Of a DNA stretch of 64,000 nt, positions 31,689 to 39,090 are shown one piece after another. Position 1 is the first letter of the stretch. Every line of letters begins with the position of its first letter. The DNA is taken from positions 2,852,001 to 2,916,000 of the forward strand of contig NZ_CP044344.1 of the NCBI RefSeq assembly GCF_008761635.1, given 5' to 3'. The position numbers were made by a program, and so were the translations under genes. The notes beneath the pieces were generated by a model, which saw only the letters and a list, made by a program, of their open reading frames with translations, was not told the origin of the DNA and made no database searches. Origin of the DNA: Nocardioides cynanchi. GTDB lineage: Bacteria; Actinomycetota; Actinomycetes; Propionibacteriales; Nocardioidaceae.

Positions 31689-32609
31689 TCAGCGCAGTGT
31701 GACCTGCTTGTTGGCGAGCTCGGAGCGGGTGGCGCGCTCCTCGGCGGAGAGGTCGGCGGTGCTCGCGAGGGCGGCGGCGAGGCGCTGGTCGAACGCCGCC
31801 GCGGGGCCTTCCAGGGCGTCGGCGCCGGTGCCGGCCGGCAGGTCCCAGACGGGTACGACGAGCCCGTGCGCCCGGAACATGCCGACCACCTTCGAGCCCT
31901 CGACCAGCGCGGCGTCACCGGCCGTGACCAGCCGCGCCAACCCGTCGACGAGCGCGGCCTCGGGCTCGCGGCGGACCCAGCGCAGGTGCTCCTTGGCGCC
32001 GGCATCGGTCCAGTACGCGGCCTCGACCGTGGTCAGCCGCGCGGCCGGAGCCGCGGCGGCGTCGGCCTCCTCGAGGGCGGCCACCATCGCGTCGTCGCGC
32101 TCCGGGACGTCGTCGAGCCAGAAGCCGAAGCCGTCGTGGACGGTGATCTCGATCGGCTCGTCGCCGACCAGGTCCTGCAGCCGAGGTCCGGGGCCGGGTT
32201 GGTCGACCAGCCCCACGATGCCGGGCTCGTCGGTGGCCAGGGCCTTCTCCAGCACCGCAGCCAAGTCCCGCGACGGGTCGCCGAAACTGTGCCGCACCTG
32301 GAGCGCCAGCCACACCTCGCCGCTGTCGCGCACCATCGCCGGCGCCGCCATCGGCAGCAGCGTGGACAGCCGCACGGTCCGGTCGCCGACGGCCAGAGGA
32401 GCGGTCGCCGCGGCCACGAACTCGCGCAGCCCGACCAGGTCCGGCTCCCAGGCCAGCCCCTCGAACGGGCGTACGACGTACGCGCCGCCGGCCGAGCCGT
32501 GGCAGGCCTTGTACCGCTTGCCCGACCCACAGGGACACGGCTCACGGGGACCCACGGCCCCCTCGGCGGTCACCTGGTCGCGCGCCTTCGTGCGGGATCT
32601 CTTGGCCAT
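31689..32609 (-). CDS. SEC-C motif protein, DUF5926 family
   Basis: A 306-residue protein whose N-terminus MAKRSRTKARDQVTAEGAVG leads to a SEC-C zinc motif CPCGSGKRYKACHG (about 26-39), the same type that ends SecA. The rest, including PFEGLAWEPDLVGLREFVAA and HDGFGFWLDDV, matches my memory of DUF5926, an actinobacterial family of unknown function. TAGCCT (complement of 32616-32621) ends six bases before the ATG, indicating a leaderless start. The gene is followed leftward by about 200 bases that hold the repeat after arcA. Confidence 0.85.
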   Translation of the reverse strand: MAKRSRTKARDQVTAEGAVGPREPCPCGSGKRYKACHGSAGGAYVVRPFEGLAWEPDLVGLREFVAAATAPLAVGDRTVRLSTLLPMAAPAMVRDSGEVWLALQVRHSFGDPSRDLAAVLEKALATDEPGIVGLVDQPGPGPRLQDLVGDEPIEITVHDGFGFWLDDVPERDDAMVAALEEADAAAAPAARLTTVEAAYWTDAGAKEHLRWVRREPEAALVDGLARLVTAGDAALVEGSKVVGMFRAHGLVVPVWDLPAGTGADALEGPAAAFDQRLAAALASTADLSAEERATRSELANKQVTLR

Positions 32610-32618
32610 GCCGCGAGG

Positions 32619-33398
32619 CTAGCCGCCGAGCCACCCCAGCACCTCGCTGGGCCGGTCGGTGATCACGGCCTCCACTCCGAGGTCGAGGCACAGGTCCAGC
32701 TGGTCGTGGGTGTTGACGGTCCACACGTGCACGTCGCGACCGGTGTCGGCCAGCCGGCCGGCGAACTTCGGGTGCCGGCTCAGCGCGTCGATCCCCGGGC
32801 CCAGGATCCAACCGGGCTCGAGCACCGGCTTGAGCACCGGCCAGTGCCGGGCCTTGTCGATCAGCATCACCAGCCGCAGGTCGGGCGCCAGGCGCTGCAT
32901 CCGCTGCAGCGCCACGTAGGAGAAGCTCATCACCCGGACCGGGCTCTCGGCACCGGCCCAGCCGAAGTCGGCGAGCGTCTCGACCAGGCGGCGCTCGACC
33001 AGACCGCCGTACCGCGTGGGGTGCTTGGTCTCGATCGCCACCTCGATCGGTCGATCCTCGGACGCGACCGTCTCCAGCAGCCGCCGCAGCGTGAGCACAC
33101 CGTCGTAGTCGCGGTCCCGGTCGGGCGCCTCGTCGTCCAGGGTCGCCCAGGGGTTCTTCCACGAGGCGAACTCCAGCTGGTCGAGGTCGGCGAGCTCCAT
33201 CGTGGAGACCAGCCCGCGGGTGCTCGCCGTACGACGCAGGTCGCGGTCGTGCACGCAGACCAGGTGGCCGTCGGCGGTCAACCGCACGTCGCACTCGAGG
33301 GCCCCGGCCCCTTCGCGGATGGCCTCGACGTAGGCACCCAGGGTGTGCTCGGCGTTCGTGGAGCTCGCGCCGCGGTGAGCGACGACCTGCGGCCGCAT
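32619..33398 (-). CDS. Glycerophosphodiester phosphodiesterase
   Basis: A 259-residue GDPD-fold enzyme. The catalytic start AHRGASSTNAEHT (H8, R9) and ALECDVRLTADGHLVCVHD with its metal-binding residues are diagnostic; ETKHPTRYGG and VHVWTVNTHDQLD complete the TIM barrel. It hydrolyses glycerophosphodiesters to glycerol-3-phosphate and an alcohol. No signal peptide, so it is likely cytoplasmic. A CACACT box lies seven bases before the ATG. It ends nine bases from the DUF5926 gene start, and the two run in the same direction. Confidence 0.92.
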   Translation of the reverse strand: MRPQVVAHRGASSTNAEHTLGAYVEAIREGAGALECDVRLTADGHLVCVHDRDLRRTASTRGLVSTMELADLDQLEFASWKNPWATLDDEAPDRDRDYDGVLTLRRLLETVASEDRPIEVAIETKHPTRYGGLVERRLVETLADFGWAGAESPVRVMSFSYVALQRMQRLAPDLRLVMLIDKARHWPVLKPVLEPGWILGPGIDALSRHPKFAGRLADTGRDVHVWTVNTHDQLDLCLDLGVEAVITDRPSEVLGWLGG

Positions 33399-33674
33399 GT
33401 CCTCAAGTGTGGACCATGACCAGCCGCGCCGAGTCGTGACCGGCCGGGAACCGAACAGGAGTTCACCGGCGCTTCCCCAGCGGCTCGGAAGGCGGTTAGG
33501 CTGGCCACGGCCAGGGCAGCCGGCCGCCTGCACCCGCACCCCGGGAACGGTGAATGCCCAGCAGTGGACGAGCACGACCTTCCTGTCCGTGTCTGCGCCC
33601 TTCGGGCGGACCCGCCAGGCAACGCAGGCCCCTGATCCCGCACCCGCGGAGGTCCGCCGGAGAGAAGCAGCGTG

Positions 33675-34703
33675 ATGTCGGACCCCAAGTCGATGGCCCG
33701 CAGGCTGCGCGCCGACCTCGCCCAGCGCGGGGTGGAGCTCAGCCACAGCGAGGCCCTCGAGATCGTCGCCCACCAGTACGGCGTACGCGACTGGAACACC
33801 CTGGCGGCCCAGCCTCCCGAACCCGTCGACCCGACGGTCGACCGGCCCGCCCTCGGTGCGGCGGTGCCGATCCTGCGGACCTTCGACCGCGCCAAGGCGA
33901 TGGAGTTCTACGTCGACTTCCTCGGCTTCACCCTGGACTGGGAGCACGGCGGTCACGCGGACCACTCCCCGCTCTACGCGCAGGTCTCCCGCGGTGCGAC
34001 CCGTCTGCATCTCAGTGAGCACTACGGCGACGCAAGCCCGGGCGGGGCCGCCCTGATGCCGGTGGCCGACATCGAGGCACTGCACGCCGAGCTCCACGAC
34101 CGCGACTACGACTACGCCCGACCGGGCATCCGCGAGGAGGACTGGGGCCGGGTGCTCGTGGTCGTGGATCCCTTCAACAACCGGCTGGTCTTCCACCAGC
34201 CGGTCACCGACGACACCGTGCCGCGCTCGACCGAGGCCGCGGGTCCGATCGAGCACGGCTACCACCTGGCGTGCTCGCCCGCCGAGGCGTTCTCGGCCTT
34301 CACCAGACGCATCGGCGACTGGTGGCACACCGCCTACGGGCCGGAGGGGATGACCTCGATCCACGTGGCGCCGGCGGTCGGCGGCCCGGCGATGATGCGC
34401 CTGGCCGACGGCACGGCGTACCAGTGGGGAACGGTGACCGCCTGGGAGCAGCCGGAGCACTACGCCCAGACCTTCACCCTGGCCCAGGACCCCGAGCACC
34501 CGAGCACGCTGGAGGCGTGGTTCGCACCCCACCCCGACGGCGGCTGCGCGTTCCGCTTCGCCCACGGCGGCTGGACGGCGGGCAACCTGGCGGGCCGGGC
34601 GCGGTTCACCGAGTGGCCGATCCTGCTGGACCGCTTCGCCGCGGTCGCGGAGGGGCGTCCGGTCCCCGAGGTCCCCGACCACGTGCTCCAGGGCGGCGGC
34701 TAA
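33675..34703 (+). CDS. Fusion: glyoxalase-related module, VOC domain and SRPBCC (AHSA1-like) domain
   Basis: A 342-residue protein with three parts. Residues about 1-48 (MARRLRADLAQRGVELSHSEALEIVAHQYG) form the helical glyoxalase-related N-module. About 55-175 are a bleomycin-resistance-type VOC domain (AAVPILRTFDRAKAMEFYVDFLGFTLDWEHGG). About 185-342 are an SRPBCC/AHSA1 hydrophobic-pocket domain (FSAFTRRIGDWW, WGTVTAWEQPEHYAQTF). Both folds bind small hydrophobic molecules, suggesting sequestration or resistance, which is inference. GGAGAGAAG precedes the ATG; an adjacent GTG at 33672 is equally usable. Confidence 0.8.
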   Translation: MSDPKSMARRLRADLAQRGVELSHSEALEIVAHQYGVRDWNTLAAQPPEPVDPTVDRPALGAAVPILRTFDRAKAMEFYVDFLGFTLDWEHGGHADHSPLYAQVSRGATRLHLSEHYGDASPGGAALMPVADIEALHAELHDRDYDYARPGIREEDWGRVLVVVDPFNNRLVFHQPVTDDTVPRSTEAAGPIEHGYHLACSPAEAFSAFTRRIGDWWHTAYGPEGMTSIHVAPAVGGPAMMRLADGTAYQWGTVTAWEQPEHYAQTFTLAQDPEHPSTLEAWFAPHPDGGCAFRFAHGGWTAGNLAGRARFTEWPILLDRFAAVAEGRPVPEVPDHVLQGGG

Positions 34704-34706
34704 CGT
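34701..34706 (+). promoter_or_regulatory. -10 box of the GNAT gene inside the preceding stop codon
   Basis: TAACGT overlaps the TAA stop of the VOC fusion gene and ends six bases before the ATG at 34713. It implies a leaderless secondary promoter within the run of genes. Confidence 0.45.
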
Positions 34707-34712
34707 GCACCC

Positions 34713-35003
34713 ATGAGCGACATCTCGGTGCGCGACAACCCGGCTGACAACCGCTTCGAGGCGTTCGTGGACGGGAAGCTCGCCGGCTTCTCGGCCTACG
34801 CGCTGTCCGACGGCGTGATCGCGTTCACCCACACCGAGGTGGACGACGCGTTCGAGGGCCACGGTGTCGGCTCGGCCCTGGTCCGGCAGTCGCTCGACCA
34901 GGTCCGTGAGAGCGGCACCCTGCAGGTCAAGGCGCTGTGCCCCTTCGTCCGGGTCTGGATCGAGCACCACCCCGACTACCAGGACCTGACCCGACCCCGA
35001 TGA
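34713..35003 (+). CDS. GNAT-like N-acetyltransferase (YidJ/GCN5-related)
   Basis: A 96-residue single-domain protein: NRFEAFVDGKLAGFSAYAL, then HTEVDDAFEGHGVGSALVRQSLDQVR, which is the acetyl-CoA-binding region of the small GCN5-related group, and VKALCPFVRVWIEHHPDY. These proteins are stand-alone acetyl-transfer or acetyl-CoA-binding modules with unknown substrates. Its TGA overlaps the ATG of the next gene (ATGA), so the two are coupled. Confidence 0.85.
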   Translation: MSDISVRDNPADNRFEAFVDGKLAGFSAYALSDGVIAFTHTEVDDAFEGHGVGSALVRQSLDQVRESGTLQVKALCPFVRVWIEHHPDYQDLTRPR

Positions 35004-35572
35004 GCCTCTCCGCCGACCTCGGTCGCTACCTCCAGGAGGGGCGCGACTCGGTGGTGCGGGCCCTCGACGGTCTCGGCGAGTACGACGTGCGCCGCCCGGT
35101 GGTGCCCTCCGGCACCAACCTGCTCGGACTGGTCAAGCACCTGACCGGCGTCGAGCTCGGCTATCTCGGGGCCAGCCTCGGGCGGCCCGCACCCGTCTCG
35201 CTGCCCTGGGAGGAGGACGGCTCGGTGTGGGAGTCGGCCGACATGTGGGCGACCCCCGACCAGAGCCGGGAGGAGCTGCTCGGCCTCTACCGGGTGGCCT
35301 GGCAGCACAGCGACGAGTCCCTGGCCCGGTTTCCCCTCGACGCGCCGGCATCGGTGCCGTGGTGGCCGGAGGAGCGTCGTACGACGACGTTCGGCGCGCT
35401 GGTCGTGCGGGTGGTCGCCGAGACCGCGCAGCACGCCGGCCACTGCGACCTGGCCCGCGAGATCGTCGACGGGCGTCGGGGCCGCGACGCCGACGACCTC
35501 GGCGACGAGACGTGGTGGACGGCCTACGTCGAGCGGATCCAGGCCGCCGCGGACACCTTCCGCGACGCCTGA
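35000..35572 (+). CDS. DinB-family metal-dependent protein
   Basis: A 190-residue DinB/DUF664-type four-helix protein. The conserved histidines are H42 in GLVKHLTGVELGYLG and the pair in AETAQHAGHCDLAREIVDG (about 149-163), which would bind a divalent metal. Such proteins include thiol transferases using mycothiol or bacillithiol, and many of unknown role; mycothiol use would fit an actinobacterium. It is coupled by ATGA overlap to the GNAT gene. Confidence 0.85.
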   Translation: MSLSADLGRYLQEGRDSVVRALDGLGEYDVRRPVVPSGTNLLGLVKHLTGVELGYLGASLGRPAPVSLPWEEDGSVWESADMWATPDQSREELLGLYRVAWQHSDESLARFPLDAPASVPWWPEERRTTTFGALVVRVVAETAQHAGHCDLAREIVDGRRGRDADDLGDETWWTAYVERIQAAADTFRDA

Positions 35573-35576
35573 CGGC

Positions 35577-36539
35577 TCACTGCTCGAAGAGAGCTGCCCG
35601 GTCCACGGCCATGGTGCCCGTGGGCTCGGCGGGCGTCGGGTCCGGATCGATGATCACGGCGTCGTCGAGCGAGGACTCGCCGTAGACCGCCTGGGCCAGC
35701 CCGAGCGACAGTCCCATGATCTCGTGGTCGGCGAGGCCGAGCCGGACCGCGACCGCCCGCGCGTTCTCGGGCCGGTTGCGCGGGTCCTTCTCCAGGAGGT
35801 GCTCGATGACGCCTGCGAGATCCTCGGGTACGTCGTCCGGGAGCGGCGGCGGCGCCTCGTGCAGGTGGCTCATCGCGGTCGCGATCGGAGTGCCCTTGTC
35901 GAACGGCTTCGACCCGGTCAGCATCTCGTGGCCCACCACGCCCAGGGCGTACAGGTCGCTGGCTCCGGTGGCCGGGCGTCCCAGCGCCTGCTCGGGGCTG
36001 ATGTAGTTGGGCGTGCCGAGCAGGTCGCCGGCTCGGGTGTGGCCCGAGGCGTCGACGGCCCGGGCGATCCCGAAGTCCGTGAGCTTCACCAGACCGTCCT
36101 CACGGACCAGGATGTTGGCCGGCTTCACGTCGCGGTGCACGACCCTCGCCTCGTGGGCCACGCCGAGCGCCAGCGCGCACTGCCCGACGATCGAGCGCAC
36201 CTGGTCGGGGTCGAGGGTGCCTTGCTCCTTGATCAGCAGCGACAGCGGCTTGCCGTCGACCAGCTCCATCACGAGGAAGGCCACGCCGTCGTCCTCGCCG
36301 TAGTCGAACAGCGTGGCGATGTTGGTGTGGATCAGCGACGCGGAGTGCAGGGCCTCGTCGCGGAACCGGAGCGCGAACAGCTCCTCGTGGTCGGGGTCCG
36401 GGCGCATCACCTTCACGGCCACCCGGCGCTGGAGCACGCTGTCCTCGGCGGCCCAGACGTCGGCCATCCCGCCCGAGGCGACGCGCTCGTCGAGGACGTA
36501 GCGGCTGCCCAGCGTCGTGCCTGCCTCGACACGCGTCAC
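35577..36539 (-). CDS. Serine/threonine protein kinase, soluble PknB-like
   Basis: A 320-residue Hanks-type kinase. It keeps the glycine loop VASGGMADVW, the lysine in VAVKVMRP, catalytic HRDVKPANI, DFGIARA, and the activation-segment GTPNYISPEQA. Unlike PknB/PknA relatives it has no transmembrane helix or PASTA repeats, and the C-terminal 55 residues are a short acidic tail. It is probably cytoplasmic. The GTG at 36539 begins VTRVEAGTTLGSRYVL, the usual start; a longer form from 36644 is likely not used. It is convergent with the DinB gene, four bases apart. Confidence 0.9.
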   Translation of the reverse strand: MTRVEAGTTLGSRYVLDERVASGGMADVWAAEDSVLQRRVAVKVMRPDPDHEELFALRFRDEALHSASLIHTNIATLFDYGEDDGVAFLVMELVDGKPLSLLIKEQGTLDPDQVRSIVGQCALALGVAHEARVVHRDVKPANILVREDGLVKLTDFGIARAVDASGHTRAGDLLGTPNYISPEQALGRPATGASDLYALGVVGHEMLTGSKPFDKGTPIATAMSHLHEAPPPLPDDVPEDLAGVIEHLLEKDPRNRPENARAVAVRLGLADHEIMGLSLGLAQAVYGESSLDDAVIIDPDPTPAEPTGTMAVDRAALFEQ

Positions 36540-36751
36540 TGCGTGGGCCCCACGAACGTCTCCCTCCACCTCGGTTGAGGGCGAACGTCCCGTCCCTGAC
36601 CCGGCGGAGGCCCCACCCGACGATAGGACAGCGTCGCAGATCACGCTTCACCCCTTGGGTGGGGGGGCGCCGTGGCGCCGGTCACCCCTGACATGCCCGA
36701 TCCGCGCCTGACCACCCGTGGGAGGTGGTCCGGCGCGGAGGGTCAGCCCGA

Positions 36752-36952
36752 CTAGCGGGTGAGCTCGGACTCGGCGACGTCGAGCCGGTGACGCGGGGCG
36801 ACCGATGGGGCGGCCTCCTGCGCGAGCCGGCGTACGACGGAGAAGCCGCGTCCTCGCGGGTGCTCGATGAGTAGACGCGGAGCATGGGGCACCGCGTCAG
36901 TGGCGGGGCGCGTCGCGACGATAGGCGCGTCCACGAGTAGTGCGTTAGTCAT
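36752..36952 (-). CDS. Small hypothetical protein, 66 residues
   Basis: A short ORF MTNALLVDAPIVATRPATD ending SVAPRHRLDVAESELTR. It has a strong GGGGGGAC ribosome binding site just before the ATG and third-position GC typical of a coding frame in the second half. Upstream there is a structured leader (36977-37025). No domain or signal peptide is visible. It lies between the kinase gene and a hypothetical gene, on the same strand as the kinase. It could be a leader ORF rather than a protein with its own function. Confidence 0.55.
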   Translation of the reverse strand: MTNALLVDAPIVATRPATDAVPHAPRLLIEHPRGRGFSVVRRLAQEAAPSVAPRHRLDVAESELTR

Positions 36953-36976
36953 GTGTCCCCCCGGACCATTCCCTGG

Positions 36977-37025
36977 CGACCCTGGTGGGTCGTCCCCCTA
37001 CAGGTTCGAGCACCTGCGTAGGGAC
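36977..37025 (-). promoter_or_regulatory. Structured leader upstream of the 66-residue ORF
   Basis: In the complement a stem around TGCTCGAAC (arms GTCCCTACGCAGGT and ACCTGTAGGGGGAC, imperfect) is followed directly by CGACCC-ACCA-GGGTCG (36977-36992, perfect 6-bp stem), then about 17 bases to the ribosome binding site. Two stems in a row just before a short ORF suggest a regulatory leader (attenuator or protein/ligand sensor). No known riboswitch class was recognised. Confidence 0.5.
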
Positions 37026-37184
37026 AACGGTGTCACCTGTTCGGGGTTCTGTCCTGAAATCGGCGAAATTATTGCCGAGATCGGCCCCTTCACCCCGTGG
37101 GCGGCCCCGTAGTCGACGGTTTTCGTAGGCTTCCGGAGCCTGCCTAGGCTGAAGTCTCGCGCGCAACCGCCTCGGGAGGCAGCC

Positions 37185-37652
37185 ATGGACGCGACACCTG
37201 ACCCCCACGTCGTCGGCGACGGGCGGCTGCCGACGCCGTTCACCGCCGACGAGATCCGGCAGGGCTGCCTCGAGGGCCGCACCGTCCGGCTGCGCGTCGA
37301 GCCCGCGTCCGGGACGGCGTACCAGCGGGTGAACCGGTACGCCGACTGCGACGCCGACGGCACCACCGTCGAGAGCTGGGTGGTCGGTGAGGGTGGCGAG
37401 CAGGTCGGCTTCGCCGCCAACCGGCAGACCTGGCTCGACCTCCAGCGTCATGCGGCCTTCCCGGTCGCCGGCACGGCCGTCACCGACGAGACCCTCGACC
37501 TGCGGTTCGGCACCTTCGCCTGTCGGGTCTACAGCCGCGAGGGCGCGCGCTTCCTCTTCGCCGTCGACCTGCCCGGGATGCCGGTCCGCTACGAGATCCC
37601 CGACGAGGGCGGCGTCACCGTCACCGAGATGGTCGCCGACGAGCGCACCTGA
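37185..37652 (+). CDS. Hypothetical protein, 155 residues
   Basis: A soluble, beta-rich protein starting MDATPDPHVVGDGRLPTPFTADEIRQGC. It has Trp, Asp and Tyr-rich central strands (YQRVNRYADCDADGTTVESW, VYSREGARFLFAVDLPGMP) and no signal peptide or catalytic motif. I do not recognise the family. A TAGGCT box and a GGGAGGC ribosome binding site at about 37170 precede the ATG. The gene ends seven bases before the stop of a convergent AAA ATPase. Confidence 0.7.
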   Translation: MDATPDPHVVGDGRLPTPFTADEIRQGCLEGRTVRLRVEPASGTAYQRVNRYADCDADGTTVESWVVGEGGEQVGFAANRQTWLDLQRHAAFPVAGTAVTDETLDLRFGTFACRVYSREGARFLFAVDLPGMPVRYEIPDEGGVTVTEMVADERT

Positions 37653-37658
37653 GGCCGC

Positions 37659-38867
37659 TCACCGCGACCGCAGGAACGCCCCGAAGTGGGGCACGGTGAA
37701 GGCGATCCGGCCACGCTCGCCGGAGTAGATCAGGCCCTTCTTCAGCAACGCGTCGCGCGCCGGGGAGAGGGACTGCGGCTTCTTGCCCAAGGCCGCCGCC
37801 ACCTCGGCTGTGGGCACCGACTCGACGTCGTCGAGCACCTCACCGCGGTCGGCCCGCGCCGTGGCGGCATCGGCCATGCCGCGCAGGTACTCCCGCTCCC
37901 CCGGTGTCGCGCGCTCGTAGCGGGAGCCGAAGAACCCGACTGCCAGCTCGCGCTCGGCCTCCGGCGCGCCGACGGCGACGTCGGCGGCGGTGATCGGCGA
38001 CCGGGGCGCGAGGTCCCACACGGTCTTGCCGTAGGCCTGGATGAAGTAGGGGTAGCCGCCGGTGGCGGCGTACAGCGCGGCCAGCGCCTCCTCGTCGTAC
38101 GACGCGTCCTCGGCCTCGGCGGGTACCCGCAGCGCGAGGTCGGCCGCCTCGCGGTCGAGGCGGTCGATCCGCTGGAAGGAGAAGAGCCGCTCCGAGTAGG
38201 ACTTCGCGGCCGAGAGCACGGCCGGCAGGTGGGGCAGGCCGGCGCCGACCACGATCAGCGGCAGTCCCGACTGGCTGATCTCGTGGCAGGCGGCGCACAG
38301 GGCCGACACGTCGTCGGGGCCGAGGTCCTGCATCTCGTCGACGAACACCGCGATGCCGTGGCCGCGGTCGGCAGCCAGGCCGCCGAGGTCGGTGAAGAGC
38401 TCGACCAGGTCGATCTCGATGTCTCCGGAGTCGGCCCGGCCGCGCACCGCGGGTGCATCGATGCCGGGGTTCCACTGGTCGCGGAGCTTGGCGCCGGACC
38501 CGGCCTCGCGCTGGGCGAACGAGCGCACCACGCCGAGCACGTGGGTCACCGACTCCTCGTCGGGATGGCCGAGCTCGCGCACCGCCTGGTGCACGGCCGA
38601 CGCCAGCGGGCGTCGCAGCCCCTGGTCGGGCCGGGCCTCGAGCTTGCCGGTACCCCAGCCACGTCGTACCGCCGCGGAACGAAGCGCGTTGAGCAGCACG
38701 GTCTTGCCCACACCTCGCAGCCCGGTGAGGACGACACTGCGCTCGGGACGTCCCCTGGCCACCCGCTCCAGCACCACGTCGAAGGCACCCAGCTGCGGAC
38801 CGCGACCGGCCAGCTCGGGCGGCCGCTGACCGGCGCCGGGCGCATAGGGGTTGCGGATCGGGTCCAT
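37659..38867 (-). CDS. AAA/STAND-type ATPase with C-terminal winged helix (Orc1/Cdc6-like)
   Basis: A 402-residue ATP-binding protein. Walker A is LRGVGKTVLL (about 50-59), Walker B with sensor is IAVFVDEMQDLG (about 172-183) and the sensor region is PLIVVGAGLPHLPAV. A C-terminal winged-helix part (VAAALGKKPQSLSPARDALLKKGLIY) resembles the Orc1/Cdc6 arrangement seen in bacterial orc-like and toxin-linked ATPases. The target is unknown. TAGCGT (complement of 38874-38879) ends six bases before the ATG, a leaderless start. The tandem repeat array follows upstream. Confidence 0.83.
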   Translation of the reverse strand: MDPIRNPYAPGAGQRPPELAGRGPQLGAFDVVLERVARGRPERSVVLTGLRGVGKTVLLNALRSAAVRRGWGTGKLEARPDQGLRRPLASAVHQAVRELGHPDEESVTHVLGVVRSFAQREAGSGAKLRDQWNPGIDAPAVRGRADSGDIEIDLVELFTDLGGLAADRGHGIAVFVDEMQDLGPDDVSALCAACHEISQSGLPLIVVGAGLPHLPAVLSAAKSYSERLFSFQRIDRLDREAADLALRVPAEAEDASYDEEALAALYAATGGYPYFIQAYGKTVWDLAPRSPITAADVAVGAPEAERELAVGFFGSRYERATPGEREYLRGMADAATARADRGEVLDDVESVPTAEVAAALGKKPQSLSPARDALLKKGLIYSGERGRIAFTVPHFGAFLRSR

Positions 38868-38917
38868 GTCCCGACGCTATCGCCGTCTCTAAGGTCGAGC
38901 GTAGACGCCGGGCGCGT

Positions 38918-39062
38918 GGTCTCGACTTCGCTCGACCATCGAGGGGGAAGCTCGACCACCGAGGGAGCGGACTCGACCACCGAGGGGGAGGCTCGACCAC
39001 CGAGGGGGGAAGCTCGACCACCGAGGGGGAGCTCGACGACCGAAAGGGTGGGCTCGACCCCC
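38918..39062. repeat. Tandem array of CTCGACCACCGAG-type units
   Basis: After GGTCTCGACTTCG come six units of 19-21 bases (38931, 38951, 38972, 38992, 39013, 39032) plus a partial unit, each CTCGACCACCGAGGGGG(A)(AG). Each unit is a mini-hairpin (CTCG...CGAG). It fills the gap between the AAA gene and the MFS gene and is related to the repeat inside the carboxyltransferase gene at 55961-56049. Confidence 0.8.
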
Positions 39063-39072
39063 GGGGAAGTGG

Positions 39073-39090
39073 TTAGTATCCTTGAACTAA
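39073..39090 (+). promoter_or_regulatory. MarR-type operator at the MFS gene start
   Basis: TTAGT and ACTAA form a perfect inverted repeat with an 8-base spacer, ending directly before the ATG at 39091. The TAGTAT inside it (39074-39079) is the likely -10. A regulator bound here would block transcription. The MarR gene downstream is the expected ligand. Confidence 0.65.

Noticed and set aside
33399..33674. Possible extra gene or RNA between GDPD and the VOC fusion
   Set aside because: No start, ribosome binding site or structure stands out; it holds divergent promoters only.
36540..36751. Gap between the kinase gene and the 66-residue ORF
   Set aside because: No clear promoter, repeat or further gene could be supported.
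38918..39062. Possible CRISPR array
   Set aside because: Units are continuous and lack unique spacers; it is a tandem repeat.
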